A DNA stretch of 64,000 bases from Deltaproteobacteria bacterium (GTDB taxonomy: Bacteria > Myxococcota_A > UBA9160 > SMWR01): NCBI GenBank assembly GCA_002729515.1, contig PBYF01000052.1, positions 66,690 through 130,689 of the forward strand, in the 5' to 3' direction. Made by a program: the position numbers and the translations under genes. Positions 34,835 to 42,737 of the stretch are shown one piece after another. Position 1 is the first letter of the stretch. The number at the start of each line of letters is the position of its first letter. The notes below the pieces were generated by a model, which saw only the letters and a list, made by a program, of their open reading frames with translations, was not told the DNA's origin and made no database searches.

Positions 34835-34990
34835 TGCCCGGTGCGTTCCTCGAAGTGGAGCGGCTCTCCGCAGAGACCAAGACCTGGGTTCGCTGGGGCC
34901 AGGACGATGAACGCAGTGCGCTGAACCCGATCACCGATGCGAGCGGTAAACCCTGTCGCCCTGTTCTGACCACCGCCTCCCCGGTTACTT
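34787..34990 (+). pseudogene. Possible gene remnant with cyclase-like motif
   Basis: In the frame shifted from the end of the amidohydrolase, codons read LVDAERLGEWFDAQGLVPG, then WVRWGQDDERSALNPITD, up to a TGA near 34990. The segment RWGQDDERSALNPIT resembles RWGADDEIGTLNLIT in the N-terminus of the cyclase-family gene that lies just downstream on the other strand. The composition is protein-like and there is no start codon in a good context. It could be a relic of a second cyclase-type gene or a shadow; confidence is low. Confidence 0.25.
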
Positions 34991-35917
34991 GATGACGATG
35001 GGGTTGACCGGTGTGCCGACTGCGTTCGTGAAAGGCTGGGGCGACGCGTCGACGAAGAACGCGTAGTGGCCGTCTTCGGCGCAGTCTGCCGCCAGCGTCT
35101 CGAAATCGAAGTTCTGGCCCTGGGTCATTCCCATGTCGACCAGGTGCAGCAGGTGAACCGGAAGATAGGTGTCCTTGACTTCGCGCGGAAAGACCTCACC
35201 GGTGTAGCTGTCGGTGGCGACTGCCGCGACGTCTCGGTTTCGAAACCACTCGATGCTCTTCAGCGACGGTCCGGGCGCCGGGGCGATGTAGCGCTCGCGT
35301 TCCCCGGCGAAGAGCAGTTGGATGTGCCCGGTGCGGACACAGACGACGTCCCCGGGCCGGACTTCCACCTCGGCGAGGTCAGCGGCTGCGTCGAGGTCCT
35401 CCGCCGTGATGGCGTAGGGGCCTTCGATCCGATCCACGCCCTTCACGCGGGCGACGTCGAGCAGTACGCCTCTGGAGACGAGCGTCTCGACCTTGTCGAT
35501 TCCGCAGCGTGTTGCACCTCGTTCATTGACGACGTCGGCCGAGAAGCCGTTGTAGATTCGCCCCTCGTAGCTTACGTGTCCCAGCGCGTCCCAGTGCGTA
35601 CCGGATTGGAGACCCATGGTGACCGTGTCGTCGCTGTTGCAGAAGTTGTCGGGATCGCCTCGCAAGTAGGGCTGATTGACGCTCAGCATGGTGCGGACCG
35701 GATTGACACGACCCGGAACGATCCCCGTCTGCGGTCCCGATTCGTCGAGTGCAATGCCCAGCGCGATCCGCTTGCCGACGCGGACCTCTTGCAATGCCCG
35801 GTGCACGACCTCGTCGGTGATGAGATTGAGCGTTCCGATCTCATCGTCCGCTCCCCAGCGCCCCCAGTTTCGGACCCGGGCAGCGAGTTCCTTGACTTCG
35901 GGGGGGAGTGCGGGCAC
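34985..35917 (-). CDS. Cyclase family protein (kynurenine formamidase-like hydrolase)
   Basis: 310-residue member of the cyclase/KynB-like metal hydrolase family. The metal motif is in GLQSGTHWDALGHVSYEG (HxGTHxDxPxH type with Ser for the first His), and other blocks are RNWGRWGADDEIGTLNLITD, VCVRTGHIQLLF and VHLLHLVDMGMTQGQNFDFE. Members of this size often hydrolyse cyclic or formylated amides in aromatic catabolism. The frame is open far upstream to 37021, but that part shadows the dehydrogenase; GTG 35917 gives VPALPPEVKELAARV. It is divergent from the hydroxyacid dehydrogenase. Confidence 0.85.
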   Translation of the reverse strand: MPALPPEVKELAARVRNWGRWGADDEIGTLNLITDEVVHRALQEVRVGKRIALGIALDESGPQTGIVPGRVNPVRTMLSVNQPYLRGDPDNFCNSDDTVTMGLQSGTHWDALGHVSYEGRIYNGFSADVVNERGATRCGIDKVETLVSRGVLLDVARVKGVDRIEGPYAITAEDLDAAADLAEVEVRPGDVVCVRTGHIQLLFAGERERYIAPAPGPSLKSIEWFRNRDVAAVATDSYTGEVFPREVKDTYLPVHLLHLVDMGMTQGQNFDFETLAADCAEDGHYAFFVDASPQPFTNAVGTPVNPIVIK

Positions 35918-36298
35918 GGCGGCGCGAGAATAGCGCCCGATCAGGCATCCGTTGCGTGTCCTGGGCCGAATGCGACACGGGTCTCGACGGTTGGGATCGC
36001 CGTAAATTCCACTTCCTTGGGCCGTACGTGAACCCGAAGCGAGTGTTCGCGCAGTGGCCGAAGCGTCCCATGCGTCTCTCCCGAGTTCCGGACGTCTGGT
36101 CCCTCGCCCTCCCCGCCGGAGGGGCCGGCGTACCGGGAGTTCGCTTCCGCTTGTGAACAGGAAGGGTGAGGGATGGTCGTTCCAGCCCACTCCGCTGCTG
36201 CCGAAGCGGCAGGTCGAGCTTGCCCCGGTTGCCGGGGCAGTGCGATCCTGGGCTCCCCGAATGCTTTCGGGCAACGCAATAACCTTGGAGGGACGAGC
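35918..36298. other. Divergent intergenic region, cyclase / hydroxyacid dehydrogenase
   Basis: 381 bp without a convincing gene. It has a perfect hairpin tgccccgg-TTG-ccggggca at 36222-36240, about 60 bp before the dehydrogenase start, which could sit in the 5' leader or bind a regulator. The dehydrogenase Shine-Dalgarno (ttggaggga) follows at about 36286. No riboswitch was recognised. Confidence 0.4.
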
Positions 36299-37354
36299 GT
36301 GGTGGGATCGGGTGAGCCGGTGGTCGTATGTCTCGGCGTTCCGGCCCTTGGCGCCGGGCTTCACGTGGAGCGCCTGCGCGCGGTCGATCCCCGGATCGAT
36401 GTCGTGGTATTGCCCGTCGACGAGGGCGGGGAATGGGCCACCGTGAACCCGGCCTTGCCCTGCGGCGAGCCCCCGCCCTGGGCTCTTGGCTGCGCCGAGC
36501 AATGGCGCGACCTCCTGGCCCGAGCGGAGGTGATGATCGCGCTCCACGCGCCGGAAAACCTTCCGTCGTACGCACCGAAGCTGCGTTGGATTCAGAGCCT
36601 CGCCGCAGGTGTGGAGCAGTTCGCCCGAGCTGGGGTGCCCCGCGACCGGGTGATGCTCACGAATGCCTCGGGGGTGAGTGCTCCCTCCATGGCGGAGTGG
36701 GTATTGGGGCGCCTGCTCCAGGTGTGGAAGCGTTTTCGTGAAGCGGACGCCCACCAGGAGCAGCACGAGTTCGTGCGGACCTATGGTCGCACTCTTGCGG
36801 GCTCGACCGTTGGAATCGTCGGACTGGGGAGCATCGGTCGCGAGGTCTCTCTGCGTCTGCGTCCCCTGGGAGTGCGCGTCCTCGGTCAACGTCGCAGCCA
36901 TCGTCCGGGTGATCCAGTCGAGCACGCCGATGCGATGTTTGGCCTCGACCAGCTGCACGAGATGCTCGCTCAGTGCGATGCGGTGGTCGTTTCCGCACCG
37001 GCCACACCCGCCACGCGGCACCTGATCGACGCGAAGGCGCTGGCCGCCATGCGTCCCGATGCGGTGCTGGTAAACGTGGCCCGCGGCTCACTGGTCGATG
37101 AGGAGGCGCTCGTCGTGGCCCTTCGAACCGGGGGCATTGCGGCGGCGGTGCTCGATGTCTTCGACGAGGAGCCGCTTCCCGCGGAGAGCCCCTTCTGGGA
37201 TCTCCCCAACGTGTACGTCTCGGCGCACTCGTCGGTTTCCGTCGATCGCTACATGGAGGACGTCTTCGACCTCTTCGAAGATAATCTGCGGCGCTACGTA
37301 GCCGGCGAGCCGTTGCGCAACCGGGTCGATATGGACGCGCTCGGGTTCAGCTAG
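36299..37354 (+). CDS. D-isomer-specific 2-hydroxyacid dehydrogenase
   Basis: NAD-dependent oxidoreductase of 351 residues. The Rossmann motif is VGIVGLGSIGREVSLRLRPLG (GxGxxG). Catalytic residues are visible: Arg in VNVARGSLVDE, Glu in DVFDEEPLP and His in YVSAHSSVS. The N-terminal half is longer and more divergent than in PGDH or LDH and looks like the group acting on glyoxylate or larger 2-keto acids. GTG 36299 has a very good Shine-Dalgarno (ggaggga, 7 nt spacing), whereas the frame open to 36173 is unconserved. It overlaps the recQ 3' end by 8 bp (convergent). Confidence 0.88.
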   Translation: MVGSGEPVVVCLGVPALGAGLHVERLRAVDPRIDVVVLPVDEGGEWATVNPALPCGEPPPWALGCAEQWRDLLARAEVMIALHAPENLPSYAPKLRWIQSLAAGVEQFARAGVPRDRVMLTNASGVSAPSMAEWVLGRLLQVWKRFREADAHQEQHEFVRTYGRTLAGSTVGIVGLGSIGREVSLRLRPLGVRVLGQRRSHRPGDPVEHADAMFGLDQLHEMLAQCDAVVVSAPATPATRHLIDAKALAAMRPDAVLVNVARGSLVDEEALVVALRTGGIAAAVLDVFDEEPLPAESPFWDLPNVYVSAHSSVSVDRYMEDVFDLFEDNLRRYVAGEPLRNRVDMDALGFS

Positions 37355-39242
37355 GCGCGGTGTGCCGGCGCACCACCTCTAGGAAACCTTCTCCGTAACG
37401 TTTTGCCTTGGCCGGTCCAATGCCATCGACGAGGAGGAGTTCCTCGCGGTTGCCCGGTTGCCGGCGCGCCATATCGTGGAGAGTGCGGTCGTGTGCCACG
37501 ACGTACGGCGGAACGCCAGTGGCGCGCGCCAGCTCGAGCCGGTGGACGCGCAGGGCGTCGAAGAGCGCAGTTTCTTCCGGACTGGACGCGGGCACTTCGC
37601 GGCTCGAACGCCCGCGCCGGCCCGCCCGGGGAGGGTTCGCGGGGATGCGCACCGGCGGAAGCTCGATGCGCGGCGGGATCTCGGCGTGCATCACCCGCCA
37701 CCCGCTCTCGGTGAGAAGTGCGACGGGGCGATCATCTCCGCCGAAGCCGACGAGGCCCGCCGTCACGCAGCGACGCAGCACGCGCGTGATCCACTCGCTG
37801 CGATGCTCGGAAAGCACGCCGAAGGTCGAAACGCAGTCGAGGCCGCTGCGTTCGAGGCGGGGGTCCGCATCGCCGTGCAGGAGCTTCGCGGCGGCACCTA
37901 TTCCGAAGCGGCCGTGCACCCGGGCGATCGCGGATAACGCTTTGCGCACGATCTCGACGGTCTCTTCCGGCGCAAACGCTGCGGCTTCGGGCCCGGCCGC
38001 GAGGCGTTGGCAGACGTCGCAGACACCGCAGCCGGCGAGGGTCTCTTCCTCGTCGCCGAAGTAGCGCAGGATCGCGTCGTGCCGGCAACTGCCGCCCTCG
38101 GCCCAGCGCATCAGCTCGAGGAAGAGGTTCCACTTGTGTTCGACCAGTTCCGGCGCGGGTGCCACGCCCTCGCTTTCCCGCTCGAGGAGGTGTCGGCGCA
38201 GGAGCAGGTCGTTTCCGCTCCAGAGGAGCAGGCCCAGAGCGGGCTTTGCGTCGCGGCCCGCCCGGCCTACCTCCTGGTAGTACGCTTCGAGCGATCCCGG
38301 TGGGCCCAGGTGGATCACGGCCCGCACGTCGGGCTCGTCGATCCCCATCCCGAAGGCGTTGGTTGCCACGACCAGATCGAGCTCGTCCGATGTGAAGGCC
38401 CCGTGCGCTTCGCTGCGGGCTTCTCCCGAGAGGCCGGCGTGGTAGAAGCGGCAGCGCCAGCCCGCTTCTCCGAGCCGCGCGGTCTCCTCTTCGGCGGCTC
38501 GCCGGGTGGGCGAGTAGACGATCGCCTTTCCCCTGGCGGCGCCCGGCTCCGCGAGCGCCTCGGCCAGCGCTGCGTCGACGCGGCGGTTTCGATCGGGCCG
38601 GCCCGAGAGTTTGGCCGCGCGAAGCGCGAGGTTCGGCCGCGCAAAGCCGTGCACGAGCTGCGGCGTGTCCGCCGGGAGTCCGAGCTTTGCCAGGATCTCG
38701 TCGCGGACGATGGGCGTGGCCGTGGCCGTGCACGCCAGGACACGGGCCGCCGGCAGGGCATCGAGCACCTCGCCAATCTGGTGGTACTCGGGCCGGAAGT
38801 CGTGGCCCCACTCGCTGATGCAATGGGCCTCGTCGATCGCCACGAGTGGGCAGTCGAGATCGGCCAGCCGCGTGCGGAACGCCGGCTGGGCCAGCCGCTC
38901 GGGAGCGACGTAGACGAGCTGGTATTCGCCCCGCCCGAGAGCGGAGAGACGCCGCGAGATCTCCGCCGGATCGAGGCTCGAGGCCAGGTAGGTGGACGCA
39001 ACGTCCGAGCGCGCGAGCGCCTCGACTTGGTCGTGCATCAGCGCAATCAGGGGGGACACGACCAGAGTGGTCCCCGGCAGCAGGCTTGCCGGCAGCTGGT
39101 AGGTGAGGCTCTTGCCGCCGCCCGTCGGTGCTACGAGCAGCAGCCGGCCTCTGCGCAGCAGCGTCTCGATTGCCTCACGCTGGCCGGGGCGAAACGTTGC
39201 ATGGCCGAGGCGTCGAAGCGCCGCGTCGAGATTCTGCGTCAT
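37347..39242 (-). CDS. recQ: ATP-dependent DNA helicase RecQ
   Basis: 3'-5' helicase of 631 residues. Motif 0 FRPGQREAIETLL, motif I APTGGGKSLTYQLPASLL, motif II AIDEAHCISEWGHDFRPEY, motif VI region YQEVGRAGRDAKP. The RQC zinc site has SCRHDAILRYFGDEEE then GCGVCDVC. The C-terminus carries an HRDC-like domain with LLLVDGIGPAKAKRYGEGF. ATG 39242 (MTQNLDAALRRLGHATFRPG) starts the protein. Upstream are two further copies of this start region, and a Shine-Dalgarno (ggggag) is seen only before the most distant copy (39354); the gene start itself lacks a clear one. Confidence 0.95.
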   Translation of the reverse strand: MTQNLDAALRRLGHATFRPGQREAIETLLRRGRLLLVAPTGGGKSLTYQLPASLLPGTTLVVSPLIALMHDQVEALARSDVASTYLASSLDPAEISRRLSALGRGEYQLVYVAPERLAQPAFRTRLADLDCPLVAIDEAHCISEWGHDFRPEYHQIGEVLDALPAARVLACTATATPIVRDEILAKLGLPADTPQLVHGFARPNLALRAAKLSGRPDRNRRVDAALAEALAEPGAARGKAIVYSPTRRAAEEETARLGEAGWRCRFYHAGLSGEARSEAHGAFTSDELDLVVATNAFGMGIDEPDVRAVIHLGPPGSLEAYYQEVGRAGRDAKPALGLLLWSGNDLLLRRHLLERESEGVAPAPELVEHKWNLFLELMRWAEGGSCRHDAILRYFGDEEETLAGCGVCDVCQRLAAGPEAAAFAPEETVEIVRKALSAIARVHGRFGIGAAAKLLHGDADPRLERSGLDCVSTFGVLSEHRSEWITRVLRRCVTAGLVGFGGDDRPVALLTESGWRVMHAEIPPRIELPPVRIPANPPRAGRRGRSSREVPASSPEETALFDALRVHRLELARATGVPPYVVAHDRTLHDMARRQPGNREELLLVDGIGPAKAKRYGEGFLEVVRRHTAPS

Positions 39243-39360
39243 GTCCGGAATGTTGCACGGCCGAGGCGTTCGAGCGCTGCGTCGAGATTCTGCGTCATGT
39301 CCGGAATGTTGCACGGCCGAGGCGTTCGAGCGCTGCGTCGAGATTCTGCGTCATGTCCGG
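39193..39360 (-). repeat. Three 56-bp tandem copies of the recQ start region
   Basis: Copies 39193-39248, 39249-39304 and 39305-39360. The two outer copies are identical; the gene copy (39193-39248) differs at about six positions. On the minus strand each holds an ATG (39242, 39298, 39354) and the first 18 codons of recQ. The period is 18 codons plus 2 bases, so the two upstream ATGs give a 19-residue ORF (MTQNLDAALERLGRATFRT) whose TGA overlaps the next ATG as ATGA. The second overlap coincides with the recQ start codon. Confidence 0.96.
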
Positions 39361-39753
39361 GCTCCCCGCGAATCCGTCTCCAGTAGCCCAGATACTCAAG
39401 CATCGCGCCCCGGCGTGCGAACCAGCCCCCGGCCAGCCGATCTGCCCGATCGCTCGTCCCCGTGAGGAGTGCGTCGGGGACCGAGCGGTCGGCCCTTCTC
39501 GGGTCTTCGCACGCAGGGCCTATTGCTTTCGGCCGCCGGGATGCGATGCGTGGCGCCTGCGAGGGAACTGCCGATCGCCAGAAACCCCTCGGGCGGGCGG
39601 GTTTCCGGCTACTGCTCGCGGCTCGGTTGCCGGTTTCAGAGAGCGGGCTCTGGAGACGCGGCTTCGCACCGGCGACACCCGCGTCGGCAGGCACCCGCTT
39701 CCCCGCTCGGACGAACTCGTTTCCGGGCTCAAGCCGCAACGTTCTGTAAGCCG
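39361..39753. other. Divergent intergenic region, recQ / REC-GGDEF-EAL gene
   Basis: 393 bp between the outermost recQ repeat and the signalling gene. No gene is convincing; open frames through it are Arg/Pro-rich shadows. A Shine-Dalgarno-like ggggag for the distal recQ-type ATG (39354) lies at about 39362-39367 on the minus strand. No c-di-GMP riboswitch pattern was seen upstream of the c-di-GMP enzyme. Confidence 0.4.
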
Positions 39754-41541
39754 ATGTGTAGAGCGAAGATGCGGAACCTCGCTCCTGCCGATTCCAATTC
39801 CCGGATCTCTGTGCTCCTGGTGGAGGACGACGCCGAGGAAGCACTTCGCATCATGGAGATGCTGGCAGCGGCCCGCGCCGGGAGCGTGCTCGTATCGCAC
39901 GCCGAAGGGGTCGAGAGTGCCCTTCGAATGCTGATAGAGGGTTCCTACGACGTTGTACTTCTCGATCTGACGCTGCCGGACGGGAGCGGGATCGATGCGC
40001 TCCTGCGCGCCAAGGTTGCCGCGGCAAGCGTTCCGGTGCTCGTGATGGCGGATGAAGACAATGGCCCGCAGGCACTCCAGGCGTTGCGCGCGGGGGCGCA
40101 GGACTATCTAGTCAAGAGCGAGCTCGACACCCAACTCGTCGCCCGCACCCTGCGTCACGCAGTCGAGCGACACCGGATGCTGCGGCACCTTAACGAGGTG
40201 CAGCAGCGCGAACACTTCCTCGCCACCCACGACAGCCTCACGGGTCTCCCCAATCGGATCTCGTTTCAGCGGGGCCTCCAGGCAGCGCTGGAAGACGCGG
40301 AGCGAGAAGGAACGTGGGTGGGGCTTTTCTTCTTCGATCTCGATGGCTTCAAGGCCGTGAACGACAACCTCGGCCACGCGGCCGGAGATGCGCTGTTGCG
40401 CGAGGTTGCGGAACGACTGCGCAACGCCACCCGAAAGAGCGATCTGGTGGCTCGGCTCGGCGGCGACGAGTTCGTCGTGGCGGTAAAACACATCCACGAC
40501 GCCCATGCGGCCGCGACCTGGGCGGAGGACATCCGGCGGCAGATCGGTCAGCGCTATGTGCTCGAAGGCACGGAGTGCTGGCTGACAGCGAGCATTGGTA
40601 CTGCGGTTTATCCCGGCGACGCAGAGGATGCCGAATTGTTGACCCGCTGCGCGGACACCGCGATGTACCACGCGAAAGCGCAGGGGGCAAACCGCGTTCG
40701 ATTCTACGAGGACGGTATGAACGCGGCCATTGCCGAGCGCTTCCGTCTCGTCAACGGCCTGCGAGATGCGGTGGCCAGTGGCCACCTCGTGCTTCACTTC
40801 CAGCCCCAGGTGGATCTCCTTTCCGCAGATCTCGTGGGTGCAGAGGCGCTGCTGCGCTGGCGCCATGGGGACCGTCTGGTCTCTCCATCGGTATTCGTTC
40901 CGATCGCGGAGCAGACGGGCTTGGCCGTGTCGCTCGGCGAGTGGGTGCTCCGCGAGGCGTGCGAGAGCGCGATGCGCTGGCACTCGATCCAGTCGCGCCC
41001 GCTCCGCATCGGGGTCAACGTCTCGGGACGGCAGCTCAGCGACGAACCCTTCCCGAGCCGTGTCGCCGCGATTCTCCAGGAGACCGGGCTCCCGCCGGAC
41101 CGCCTCGACCTCGAGCTCACCGAGACCAGCGTGATCGATGCCAATGCGACGACGCTGGCGACGCTATGCGGACTCCGCGATGTCGGGGTCCGGATTGCGA
41201 TGGACGACTTCGGAACCGGTTATTCCTCTCTCACGCTCCTGCGCGAGCTTCCCGTCGACGCCCTGAAGATCGATCAGAGCTTCATTCACGGAGCGGCGAC
41301 GTCCGAGCGGGACATTGCATTGGTGGGGGGCATGCTTCGCATGGCCCAGGAGCTCGGAATCACGACGATCTGCGAAGGCGTGGAGACGCCGGAACAGCTC
41401 CAACTGCTTCGGGTCAGAGGCTGCCGGCTCGTGCAGGGCTACCTGCTGGGAAAGCCCGTCGGGCAGGCCGAGTTCGAGGAGCAGATCGTCGCCTCGCAGC
41501 CGCCCTGGTCTGGTCCGCTCAGCGATCCCGCGCTCTTCTAG
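39754..41541 (+). CDS. Response regulator with GGDEF and EAL domains
   Basis: c-di-GMP signalling protein of 595 residues. REC (about 18-135): SVLLVEDDAEEALRIMEML, phospho-Asp in VVLLDLTLPDGSGIDALL, Lys in YLVKSELDT. GGDEF (about 155-315): THDSLTGLPNRISFQRGL, FFFDLDGFKAVNDNLGHAAG and intact ARLGGDEFVVAV. EAL (about 335-580): HFQPQVDLLSADLVGAEALL, LELTETSVID, MDDFGTGYSSL and EGVETPEQLQLL, so phosphodiesterase residues look intact. Start ATG 39754 (or 39769) precedes REC; the frame open to 39469 is low-complexity. No partner kinase is adjacent; the hybrid kinase at 47.8 kb is a possible partner by inference. Confidence 0.93.
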   Translation: MCRAKMRNLAPADSNSRISVLLVEDDAEEALRIMEMLAAARAGSVLVSHAEGVESALRMLIEGSYDVVLLDLTLPDGSGIDALLRAKVAAASVPVLVMADEDNGPQALQALRAGAQDYLVKSELDTQLVARTLRHAVERHRMLRHLNEVQQREHFLATHDSLTGLPNRISFQRGLQAALEDAEREGTWVGLFFFDLDGFKAVNDNLGHAAGDALLREVAERLRNATRKSDLVARLGGDEFVVAVKHIHDAHAAATWAEDIRRQIGQRYVLEGTECWLTASIGTAVYPGDAEDAELLTRCADTAMYHAKAQGANRVRFYEDGMNAAIAERFRLVNGLRDAVASGHLVLHFQPQVDLLSADLVGAEALLRWRHGDRLVSPSVFVPIAEQTGLAVSLGEWVLREACESAMRWHSIQSRPLRIGVNVSGRQLSDEPFPSRVAAILQETGLPPDRLDLELTETSVIDANATTLATLCGLRDVGVRIAMDDFGTGYSSLTLLRELPVDALKIDQSFIHGAATSERDIALVGGMLRMAQELGITTICEGVETPEQLQLLRVRGCRLVQGYLLGKPVGQAEFEEQIVASQPPWSGPLSDPALF

Positions 41542-41589
41542 ACGGGCAACGGCCGTTCTGCCCGGACGACCGCAGCGGGCACGCGCGGT

Positions 41590-41727
41590 ATGCTTCCCCG
41601 ATTGGTGAAATACGATCCGTTCGCCGACGCCCTGCTCGACGACCCGTTTTCCGTTCATGCCCGGTTGCGGGCTGAGGGTCCCGTGCATTGCCTCGAGCGC
41701 TTCGAGCCTTGTGCGATACGCGACTGA
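41590..41727 (+). pseudogene. Cytochrome P450 N-terminal stub
   Basis: Reading frame of 45 residues from ATG 41590 to TGA 41725-41727. The sequence YDPFADALLDDPFSVHARLR followed by AEGPVHCLERFEPCAI matches the start of bacterial P450s (YDPxxxxxxxDPYxxYxxLRxxAPVH). The remaining 350 or so residues, including the heme Cys, are gone, and the DHSWGPR-motif gene starts 15 bp later. It is probably a relic of a deleted P450 that belonged to the following catabolic operon. Confidence 0.6.
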
Positions 41728-41741
41728 ATGGGAGATGTGGC

Positions 41742-42716
41742 GTGGCGAAGATTGTCGGAAGCCTGAAGCCCGAAGACGACTACACGCACCCGCTCGGGCC
41801 CGAATCCACGTTCAACGAGAGCATGTACTTCAACTTCTTCGATCGGCGGGAGTCGATCGGGGGCTTCGTTCGGATCGGAAACCGGGCGAACGAGGGGTAC
41901 GCCGAGACGACGGTCACGCTCTTCCTTCCGGACGGGCGGGTACTGTTCCGCTTCGGTCGTCCACAGATCCGGAACAACGATGCCATGGACGCGGGGGGGC
42001 TGCGGTTCGAGGTGATCGAGCCCACCCAGAAGCTGCGCACGCTGTACGCGGGCACCGCGGTGGAATTGCGGGAACCCCGCGACATGGCCGATCCGCGCCG
42101 GGCGCTGGCGGAGAACCCGCGCCAGACGGTCTCTCTCGATCTCGTCCACGAAGCCGTCGGACCCATGTACGGGAACGACGTCGGCGATTCCGGGCTCCCC
42201 GTGGAGCAGCAGTTCGCGAAGGGCCATTTCGAGCAACACATGCACGTGGAAGGCCGGCTGGAAATCGGCGGCAAAAGTCTCGAAATCGATGGTTACGGCC
42301 TGCGGGACCACTCCTGGGGCCCGCGGGTCTGGCAGGCCATTGACGGCTACGAGTGGCTCACGATGAATTTTGGTCCCGACCTCGGGGTCATGCTCTCGAG
42401 CATCCGGCGCGCCGGTGATGACGCGGTGGTGGGCGGCGTCGTGGTGCGCGGGGACGAACTCGAGAACGTTCGCGAGGCGACGATCGAGGCGGATTACGAG
42501 CCGAATGGTCTCTATCACAGGGCGGTTCGCGCACGGATGCGCACGCAGGGCGGCACAGAACTCTCGGTGACGGGCGTCGTCCGCGGCTTTATCCCCCTGC
42601 GCAACCGTCGCGATGGTCGCGTCACTCACATCGGCGAGGGGATGACGGAATGGCGGCTCGGCGACCGGGTCGGCTACGGGCTGTCGGAGTTCCTGAGACA
42701 AGTCCCCAGCGCTTGA
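41742..42716 (+). CDS. DHSWGPR-motif protein (DUF7064/7065-like, CrtC-like fold)
   Basis: 324 residues, mostly beta strands in two lipocalin-like halves. The first half has SMYFNFFDRRESIGGFVRIG, the second starts after the motif GYGLRDHSWGPRVW, which characterises the hydroxyneurosporene-dehydratase-like/AttH-type group; then WLTMNFGPDLGVMLSSIRR. Function is not known; such genes often lie with steroid or terpenoid catabolism. GTG 41742 has a GGGAG Shine-Dalgarno; the reading from 41688 overlaps the P450 stub. It is followed after 21 bp by the FAD enzyme, probably one operon. Confidence 0.7.
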   Translation: MAKIVGSLKPEDDYTHPLGPESTFNESMYFNFFDRRESIGGFVRIGNRANEGYAETTVTLFLPDGRVLFRFGRPQIRNNDAMDAGGLRFEVIEPTQKLRTLYAGTAVELREPRDMADPRRALAENPRQTVSLDLVHEAVGPMYGNDVGDSGLPVEQQFAKGHFEQHMHVEGRLEIGGKSLEIDGYGLRDHSWGPRVWQAIDGYEWLTMNFGPDLGVMLSSIRRAGDDAVVGGVVVRGDELENVREATIEADYEPNGLYHRAVRARMRTQGGTELSVTGVVRGFIPLRNRRDGRVTHIGEGMTEWRLGDRVGYGLSEFLRQVPSA

Positions 42717-42737
42717 GCGTGTGATAGGGTCGGCGGG

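Noticed and set aside
36173..36298. N-terminal extension of the hydroxyacid dehydrogenase
   Set aside because: A strong Shine-Dalgarno directly before GTG 36299 and lack of family-like sequence argue for the later start.
39193..39360. CRISPR or iteron origin
   Set aside because: Contiguous copies of coding sequence with a start codon, no spacers, no rep gene nearby.
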